64,000 nt of DNA, from the NCBI GenBank assembly GCA_947054505.1, contig CAMRWU010000007.1, positions 1 through 64,000 of the forward strand. The letters run 5' to 3'. This stretch comes from an uncultured Pseudomonadota bacterium. Lineage in GTDB: Bacteria; Pseudomonadota; Alphaproteobacteria; RF32; CAG-239. The position numbers and the translations under genes were made by a program. This document shows positions 59,268 through 64,000 of the stretch, piece after piece. The first letter of the stretch is position 1. The number at the start of each line of letters is the position of its first letter. The notes below the pieces were generated by a model. That model did not search any database. It was given only the letters and a program-made list of their open reading frames with translations, and had not been told where the DNA came from.

Positions 59268-60095
59268 ATGTTAACAAACTTTCATTTAATTTTGCTGTCT
59301 GTTTTACAGGGCATTACCGAATTCCTTCCGGTCAGTTCATCCGGACATCTGATTTTATTCTCCAAATTCACCTCTTTTCCTGATCAGGGATTGGCATTGG
59401 ATGTTGCCGTTCATGTCGGTTCCATTTTAGCCGTCATGATTTACTTTTCCGAAGACCTTTGGAAAATGTTCAAAGGCCTGCTGAAAACATATTTCCTTCC
59501 CAGCTTCAAAAACGTTGATGCAAAAACATTTTGGCTGATTGTTATCGGCACACTGCCGATTATTATCGTCGGCTTATTTCTCAAAGAAAACGGCATGGAA
59601 TGGCTCCGTAGCACAAAAATCATCGGCTGGACCATTCTCGGATACGGCTTATTGCTGTTTGTCGCTGACAGATTTGGTATGACCATTCGCAAAATTGAAC
59701 ACCTGAGTATTTTGGATGCGCTTATGATCGGTTGTGCCCAATGCTTGGCACTTGTTCCTGGAACCAGCCGCTCGGGTGTAACGGTTACCATGGCTCGCTT
59801 TTTAAGTATGGAACGTCGAGAAGCCGCAAAGTTCTCAATGTTTCTATCTATCCCTGCCATCATCGGTGCCGCCTCTCTTGTTACTTTAGAAATGTATCAA
59901 CAAGACAATCTTCAAACCATGATTGAAGCAATTGACGGAATAACCTATTCCTTTATCGCCTCCATTTTGGCAATTTATGTGGTGATGTGGTGGTTGAAAA
60001 AATCGACATTTTTACCCTTTGTAATATATAGAATAATTCTAGGAACATTCCTGCTTTTAGATTCTTACGGATATTTAAATAAGGTTCTTGACTAA
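59268..60095 (+). CDS. uppP: Undecaprenyl-diphosphatase UppP (BacA)
   Basis: Recycles undecaprenyl diphosphate to the carrier lipid for peptidoglycan and polysaccharide synthesis. 275 residues, about eight membrane helices. Signatures: LQGITEFLPVSSSGHLILF, with the catalytic Glu and Ser, and ALVPGTSRSGVTVTMARFLSMERREAAKFSMFLSIP near residue 160. It is followed by tRNA-Leu(CAG) 30 bases on. Confidence 0.96.
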   Translation: MLTNFHLILLSVLQGITEFLPVSSSGHLILFSKFTSFPDQGLALDVAVHVGSILAVMIYFSEDLWKMFKGLLKTYFLPSFKNVDAKTFWLIVIGTLPIIIVGLFLKENGMEWLRSTKIIGWTILGYGLLLFVADRFGMTIRKIEHLSILDALMIGCAQCLALVPGTSRSGVTVTMARFLSMERREAAKFSMFLSIPAIIGAASLVTLEMYQQDNLQTMIEAIDGITYSFIASILAIYVVMWWLKKSTFLPFVIYRIILGTFLLLDSYGYLNKVLD

Positions 60096-60125
60096 TAGAA
60101 AAAAGCGAGATATACAAAAGCCAAT

Positions 60126-60212
60126 GCCCTGATGGCGGAACTGGTAGACGCGTAAGTTTCAGGTACTTATGGCCGAATGGCCGTGGAAGTTCGAGTCTTC
60201 TTCAGGGCACCA
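60126..60212 (+). tRNA. tRNA-Leu, anticodon CAG, CCA encoded
   Basis: Begins GCCCTGATGGCGG and ends TCAGGGCACCA, giving a perfect 7-bp acceptor stem. The anticodon loop TTCAGGT gives CAG, and a long variable arm marks a class II tRNA. CCA is encoded. Confidence 0.96.
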
Positions 60213-60219
60213 ATAAAAG

Positions 60220-60241
60220 ACCTCCCTTGCGGAGGTTTTTT
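60220..60241 (+). terminator. Rho-independent terminator after tRNA-Leu(CAG)
   Basis: Stem ACCTCC/GGAGGT with a 5-nt loop (CTTGC) and a T run, eight bases after the tRNA. Confidence 0.85.
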
Positions 60242-60333
60242 GTTGGTGTATTTAAACCACTCGAACTTCCAAAGGGAAGTTTGACTACAAGCAACAGGCG
60301 GACAAACGGACGCCGATGGCAAAGCCAGTTGTG

Positions 60334-61251
60334 CTACTCGGCCGAACAGGCAACAGCCATCGGTAAATCCGCATAGTTTCTCGCCATAATATTCTTCAGA
60401 TAATCTGTAAAGGCGCGAATTCTGGGAAGATCTTGCGTATTTTGATGCGCCAACAAATGAATATCAATCGAAAATTCGAAATCAACATTTTCCAAACGAA
60501 CCAAATTATCACCGCAACTGCCCAAAGAACAAATACCGATTCCCCAACCGCCGATCAAAGCGTTTCGCAAAGCAACAACGGAATCTGTCGAAAAACTGAT
60601 TCGTTGAATATTTTTCAACAAATTAACAACTTCGGGTATCTTTTTAAATTGACCGTTTTGAACACAAAAACGATGGTTTTGATATAAATCTTCCAAACTT
60701 TTTGGATGACCGTTTTCATCCAAATATTGAGGAGAAGCAAAAAGTCCAAATTTAACATTCTGCGAAGCCAACAAGACCACATCCTTATTTTGCGGAAGCT
60801 CCGTATCAAAAGCAACATCAACCTCCAACAAATCAATCTTATTCGTTGCCGACTGCATTTTTAATTCCAGATTTATCTCTGGATACATCTGAGTAAATTC
60901 ACGAAAAGCATTGGATGTGATATAATTACTGATAAAACCGTTAGTACAAAGTCTGACAGTCCCTTTGCACTGACTGCTGTCTTGCGTATACGTATTAAAC
61001 AGGTGCAAATTTTGAGCAATTTCTGCGGCAAGTTTCAAAATATTTTTAGCCTCAGGATTAATAAAAGTTCCGCGCCCATTACTAAAAATTAGCTTGGTTT
61101 TGGCAGATGTTTCCAAATCTGCGATATACTTGTTCACAGTATCAACAGAAACACCAAATTCATTAGAAACAGCAGTTTTATTACCTGTTTTAGCCAAAGC
61201 ATATAAAAACATCAAGCCTTGGAGGTTATTTAAATCTTTTTTATTAATCAT
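60334..61251 (-). CDS. LysR-family transcriptional regulator
   Basis: 305 residues. An N-terminal winged helix-turn-helix (LNNLQGLMFLYALAKTGNKTAVSNEFGVSVDTVNKYIADLET, residues 6-48) is followed by a periplasmic-binding-like effector domain (GTVRLCTNGFISNYI and, later, WGIGICSLG). The HTH is somewhat unusual for LysR but the fold order is right. It is divergent from the small Cys-rich metal-binding gene across 183 bases; regulation of that gene is possible but the CsoR gene beside it is a more direct candidate. Effector unknown. Confidence 0.83.
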   Translation of the reverse strand: MINKKDLNNLQGLMFLYALAKTGNKTAVSNEFGVSVDTVNKYIADLETSAKTKLIFSNGRGTFINPEAKNILKLAAEIAQNLHLFNTYTQDSSQCKGTVRLCTNGFISNYITSNAFREFTQMYPEINLELKMQSATNKIDLLEVDVAFDTELPQNKDVVLLASQNVKFGLFASPQYLDENGHPKSLEDLYQNHRFCVQNGQFKKIPEVVNLLKNIQRISFSTDSVVALRNALIGGWGIGICSLGSCGDNLVRLENVDFEFSIDIHLLAHQNTQDLPRIRAFTDYLKNIMARNYADLPMAVACSAE

Positions 61252-61370
61252 AAAGATAGTCCGTTAGTCCAATAAAAATATAAGAAACATCTAATTCAGT
61301 GTGAATATTTCATCTTTTTATATGCCTGTCAATAAATTTCATAACAAATAGATGTAATCATTCTTTTCTA

Positions 61371-61399
61371 TTGACGTTCATACCAATACGGGGTATGTG
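61371..61399 (+). promoter_or_regulatory. Promoter with an inverted repeat, candidate CsoR operator
   Basis: TTGACG (61371-61376) is followed after 17 bases by TATGTG (61394-61399). Between and over the -10 box lies the inverted repeat CATACC-N7-GGTATG (61379-61397), containing GGGGTATG, the kind of G/C-rich palindrome with TA flanks used by CsoR repressors. Binding here would block RNA polymerase. Confidence 0.55.
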
Positions 61400-61434
61400 T
61401 ATATTATCACAGAAACACCAAAAGGAGAATAAAA

Positions 61435-61587
61435 ATGGGAAAATGTAATAATCCAAATTGCAAATGTGAAAACTGCCAATGTGGCGACAACTGCCAATGC
61501 ACAGCCGAAAACAAATGCTGTGATGAATGCCACTGCGGCGAGACCGACAAAAAAGAAACCTCTTGCGGCTGTTCTCACAACAAGTAG
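61435..61587 (+). CDS. Metallothionein-like small cysteine-rich protein
   Basis: 50 residues: 13 cysteines, mostly in CxC, CxxC and CC pairs (NCKCENCQCGDNCQC, NKCCDECHCG, SCGCSHNK), plus two histidines. No signal peptide, so cytoplasmic. AAAGGAG lies upstream. The cysteine density is that of a metal-sequestering metallothionein-like protein binding Cu(I), Zn or Cd, but the spacing is not one I can place in a named family. It is followed after eight bases by a CsoR-type repressor, which suggests Cu(I). Confidence 0.8.
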   Translation: MGKCNNPNCKCENCQCGDNCQCTAENKCCDECHCGETDKKETSCGCSHNK

Positions 61588-61595
61588 GAATAATG

Positions 61596-61871
61596 ATGGA
61601 AAGAAACACTCCGTGCCATATGGACAATATGCCAAGGCTTAACCGCATATCCGGACAAATTGAAGGCATTAAACATATGATTGAAGAAGGGCGTTATTGT
61701 CCTGAAATCATCAATCAATTGCGAGCCGTTCGCTCTGCCGTAAAAGCGGTTGAATCCAACATCCTGCAAAAACACCTCCAACACTGTGTTGCGCAGTCTT
61801 TTTCCTCCCAAGAAGAAAAAGATAAAAAAATTGAAGAACTCAAAATGTTATTTGACCGCTTTGATGACTAA
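61596..61871 (+). CDS. csoR: CsoR/FrmR-family metal-sensing repressor, CsoR-like
   Basis: 91 residues from the ATG at 61596 (AGGA six bases upstream; a second ATG three bases earlier is too close to it). The all-helical DUF156 domain begins MPRLNRISGQIEGIKHMIEEG. The Cu(I) ligands of CsoR are all present: Tyr34-Cys35 (RYCPEI), His60 and Cys64 (KHLQHCV), the Cys-His-Cys set that separates copper-type CsoR from nickel- or formaldehyde-type members. It probably represses the gene before it and itself through the palindrome at 61379-61397. A strong terminator follows. Confidence 0.88.
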   Translation: MERNTPCHMDNMPRLNRISGQIEGIKHMIEEGRYCPEIINQLRAVRSAVKAVESNILQKHLQHCVAQSFSSQEEKDKKIEELKMLFDRFDD

Positions 61872-61905
61872 AAAAATCTCGAACAGAAACCTGTTCGAGA
61901 TTTTT
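61872..61905 (+). terminator. Rho-independent terminator after csoR
   Basis: A 15-bp perfect stem (61872-61886 with 61891-61905) with an AAAC loop and T run, directly after the stop. It may also end the small gene on the other strand. Confidence 0.93.
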
Positions 61906-61915
61906 ACATAATGAC

Positions 61916-62095
61916 TTATTTCTTGCGCAGGAACTTTTTCTCCAGAAAAAACGCCAGCCAAACAAGAGATACTCCGACCACAAAAGCCAAAGTCTTCAGC
62001 ATCACCCTATCAACCATTGAAAAGACTAAAACATCTTTTGCTCCGATAAGAATAAGAATGACGCCACACAAAAAAATACATTTAATTCTTTTCAT
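61916..62095 (-). CDS. Small membrane protein, 59 residues
   Basis: From the ATG at 62095 the frame reads MKRIKCIFLCGVILILIGAK, a first membrane helix, then a second (LKTLAFVVGVSLVWLAFFL) and a basic end EKKFLRKK. The positive-inside pattern is consistent with both ends in the cytoplasm. No clear ribosome site. Its stop lies 11 bases from the csoR terminator, which would serve it on this strand too. No family recognised. Confidence 0.5.
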   Translation of the reverse strand: MKRIKCIFLCGVILILIGAKDVLVFSMVDRVMLKTLAFVVGVSLVWLAFFLEKKFLRKK

Positions 62096-62182
62096 GGTCT
62101 AAAGGTTAAATAATTAAATAACTAATTTCTTTTGCCGAAAATATAAAATGCTCTCAGACAAATAGCAAGAAGTTTATCTGAA

Positions 62183-62650
62183 TCACACAACCACATCGGC
62201 AACAATAAACGGAACAATCTTTTGAAGATCACTTAAACGCACATCTACCTGATAACCGATTTTTCCGCCGCTAAAAATAATCGTCGGAAATTGTTCCGCC
62301 GTTTGATGAACGACGGTCGTGAAAAGTTTCTTCATTCCAATCGGAGAACAACCACCGTGGACATACCCCGTCAACGGTAAAAGTTCTTTCGATTTTAACA
62401 TATCAATCGCCTTTTCACCCACAGATACGGCAGCTTTTTTCAAATCCAACTCGTCAGCAACCGGAAGCATAAAAACATAATAACGTTTCGACTTGCTAAC
62501 CGTAACCAATGTTTTAAAAACCTGATTGGGATTCTGCCCCAAAAGCTCAGCCACTTCCACACCGCAGGTTGTCGGCTTGTCTGCATACGAATAAGCCTTA
62601 TACTCAACCTTATGCTTATCCAAAATCCTCATCACATTCGTCTTTTCCAT
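62183..62650 (-). CDS. ybaK: YbaK/EbsC-type aminoacyl-tRNA deacylase
   Basis: Hydrolyses mischarged Cys-tRNA(Pro). 155 residues from the ATG at 62650, with GGAA upstream and the expected family length; an in-frame ATG 12 codons earlier lies in the end of comEC. Family pattern: KTNVMRILDKHKVEYKAYSY, QVFKTLVTV, VFMLPVADELDLKKAAVSVGEK, GYVHGGCSPIGMKK and the C-terminal GGKIGYQVDVRLSDL. The conserved Lys (FKTL) and the Gly-Pro-like loop are present. Starts five bases after the comEC stop. Confidence 0.93.
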   Translation of the reverse strand: MEKTNVMRILDKHKVEYKAYSYADKPTTCGVEVAELLGQNPNQVFKTLVTVSKSKRYYVFMLPVADELDLKKAAVSVGEKAIDMLKSKELLPLTGYVHGGCSPIGMKKLFTTVVHQTAEQFPTIIFSGGKIGYQVDVRLSDLQKIVPFIVADVVV

Positions 62651-62654
62651 TTTC

Positions 62655-64000
62655 TTAATTCCACAAACGTTGTCCGACATAATCACGAACGGTCTTCATC
62701 TCATACCCTTCTTTAGTCAGATAAATCGCTAAACCACCACTATCCGTCAACGAAATATCCGTATAATTAACCTCAATTCCGCCCCTCTTATCAAAAACAA
62801 CAATATCGCGATAAACACATTTTTTATCATCACAGTGCAAAGCCAACCACTCAGGATAATCACGCTCACCCCGATAAATTTCTTTCAAATTTTCTTTCTG
62901 AACATCCGTTAACTCATGTGATGCGGTTTTACTCAACCAAACCTCTGTCGTAAAACGATTTCCTCTTGACGGCAACACCACCAAATTTCCAGAATTATCC
63001 TTAACGGCCACCATCGAACCATCCCAATTGACCAAAACATCGGGAGCCTTAACCAACAATAAACCGGCAAAACCAAACGCAATCGCGCCCCATCCCCAAT
63101 GTCGGAACGATGTTTGCCAAATAACCAACCACAATCCGCCAAACACAATCAGCGTCAATCCCCATACCGGCATTGACAACACAGGATATCCGGCCTGCGG
63201 AAAATGGCTGACCCAAGCCGTAACATCATTAACCCAAGCAATTCCCATTCCAACGATTTGCAGACTCCAAACATCCAATCCCAGAGGCATCAAAAGCAAT
63301 GACAACAACGTAAACGGCATAATCAGCAAACCAATAATCGGACCTGCCAACAAATTAGCCACTGTTGTATACAGAGCCACTCTGTTGAAATGATATATTG
63401 CAAAAGGCAAGGTCGCAAAACTGGCAACCAAATCAGAAACTAAAATCCCCACGACATAAACAACAACAATTTTCACCACCCCCAACCTCTTACCGCCTAT
63501 AAAATTCCGCAACGCTCCGGCATATCTTTCATAAAAAGCGACCAAAGCCACCACTGCGGCAAAAGACATCTGAAAACTGGCACCGACCAACGCCTCCGGA
63601 CTGACTAATAAAATAATAAAAGCCGCCCATGCAATCGTCTGCATAGAAATAGCTCTTCGATCAAACAAAATACCGAGCAAAACAATAAAGGTCATAATAA
63701 AAGCACGTTGTGCAGGAACCGCCGCACCGGAAATTAATAAATAAACAGCACTGATAATCATTGCAGAAACAGCTGCAATCTTCTTACCGTCATAGCGCAA
63801 AGCTACCGAAGAAAACATTGCTGTCAACAAACGGATAAAAAAGAACATTAAACCGGCAATCATACTCATATGCAATCCGGATATCGACAAGAAATGAGCC
63901 AATCCGGAATCTCTGTAATTTTGAATAAGAGAAGATTTTATCCCACCCTGCTCACCGGCAATAATCGCCGCCGCAACCGAAGCCTCATCAGCCGGCAAAA
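62655..64000 (-). CDS. comEC: ComEC/Rec2 family protein, C-terminal part (5' end outside the window)
   Basis: At least 448 residues are in the window; the frame continues past base 64000, so the ATG at 63998 is internal. The Competence domain is plain: SGLAHFLSISGLHMSMIAGL, AVPAQRAFIMTFIVLLGILFDRRA, and about ten membrane segments. The C-terminal 120 residues lack the metallo-beta-lactamase domain of many ComEC proteins and instead form a short soluble domain (WDGSMVAVKDNSGNLVVLPS onward). ComEC takes up single-stranded DNA across the inner membrane. The N-terminal DUF4131/OB region would lie beyond the window. Confidence 0.92.
   Translation of the reverse strand, partial: LPADEASVAAAIIAGEQGGIKSSLIQNYRDSGLAHFLSISGLHMSMIAGLMFFFIRLLTAMFSSVALRYDGKKIAAVSAMIISAVYLLISGAAVPAQRAFIMTFIVLLGILFDRRAISMQTIAWAAFIILLVSPEALVGASFQMSFAAVVALVAFYERYAGALRNFIGGKRLGVVKIVVVYVVGILVSDLVASFATLPFAIYHFNRVALYTTVANLLAGPIIGLLIMPFTLLSLLLMPLGLDVWSLQIVGMGIAWVNDVTAWVSHFPQAGYPVLSMPVWGLTLIVFGGLWLVIWQTSFRHWGWGAIAFGFAGLLLVKAPDVLVNWDGSMVAVKDNSGNLVVLPSRGNRFTTEVWLSKTASHELTDVQKENLKEIYRGERDYPEWLALHCDDKKCVYRDIVVFDKRGGIEVNYTDISLTDSGGLAIYLTKEGYEMKTVRDYVGQRLWN

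Noticed and set aside
60184-60340. Phage or island attachment site at tRNA-Leu(CAG)
   Set aside because: Only an inverted 13-base fragment is seen; there is no integrase and no direct repeat of the tRNA 3' end in the window.
61527-61595. Longer start for the CsoR-type repressor
   Set aside because: The upstream in-frame part lies inside the Cys-rich gene, lacks a ribosome site and does not match the CsoR family; the ATG at 61596 gives the right length.
1-64000. CRISPR array, insertion sequence, prophage or defence island
   Set aside because: No regularly spaced repeats, transposase, integrase, Cas, restriction or abortive-infection genes were recognised on either strand.

Overview
The window reads as one stretch of a moderately AT-rich (by eye about 40% G+C) chromosome of an alphaproteobacterium. 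Points in favour: the F0 operon has the order atpI-atpB-atpE-atpF'-atpF with a separate b' subunit and no F1 genes next to it; DUF721/DciA sits next to a DsbA-like protein; the flagellar run fliO-fliP / fliL-fliM-DUF6468-motE-TPR gene is an alphaproteobacterial arrangement; a CarD-family regulator, a pal-cpoB-tilS block and a membrane pyrophosphatase are present. An L-lactate dehydrogenase, a divergent H+-PPase, many small cysteine-rich or lipoprotein genes and the base composition fit uncultured, host-associated Rhodospirillales-like lineages (gut type). That placement is inference; there is no 16S gene here.

Layout. 1-400: start of tuf (minus) behind tRNA-Gly and tRNA-Tyr, with a shared sigma70-like promoter. 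470-7.3 kb (plus): murQ-rlmB, then an ABC ATPase followed by an unusually large fused permease (GldF + GldG + DUF4340) and a CDF metal transporter. 7.3-14.8 kb (minus): H+-PPase, a degenerate repeat block at the smpB 3' end, smpB-tilS-cpoB, pal, an orphan gene, recX. 14.8-20.8 kb: hslO, a lipoprotein, apaG, carD, a large secreted Cys-rich protein, and a 59-residue YjfB-type motility protein. 20.9-28 kb: glmM, a periplasmic protein coupled to pheA, the F0 sector, dsbA-like, DUF721. 28-36.3 kb (plus): flagellar export, switch and motor genes followed by uvrB. 36.3-46.2 kb: an unclassified alpha/beta-hydrolase-like protein, pssA-psd, tRNA-Leu(TAA), lipoproteins, queA, a degenerate GGDEF membrane protein, lgt, a YbjN protein, small membrane proteins, mltG. 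46.4-50.5 kb (minus): acpP-fabF and a second large Cys-rich secreted protein lying between fabF and mltG. 50.6-60.1 kb (plus): an ABC-2 exporter, an acidic anchored protein, ldh, mtaB-ftsY-xseA-M23 peptidase, a CheY-like receiver, uppP. 60.1-64 kb: tRNA-Leu(CAG), a LysR regulator divergent from a small Cys-rich metal-binding protein with a CsoR-type repressor, a YbaK deacylase, and the 3' part of comEC.

How it fits together: most genes are housekeeping. They cover the cell envelope (murQ, glmM, mltG, uppP, lgt, pssA/psd, pal/cpoB), proton energetics (H+-PPase, F0), protein and RNA quality control (smpB, hslO, tilS, rlmB, queA, mtaB, ybaK) and motility. The less explained material is the pair of Cys-rich secreted proteins, the fused Gld-type permease, the smpB-tail repeats with a covarying hairpin, and the metallothionein-like/CsoR module. 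I did not find a CRISPR array, an insertion sequence, a prophage or a recognisable defence system. Nothing here is clearly a new multi-gene system; the best candidates are listed as findings.
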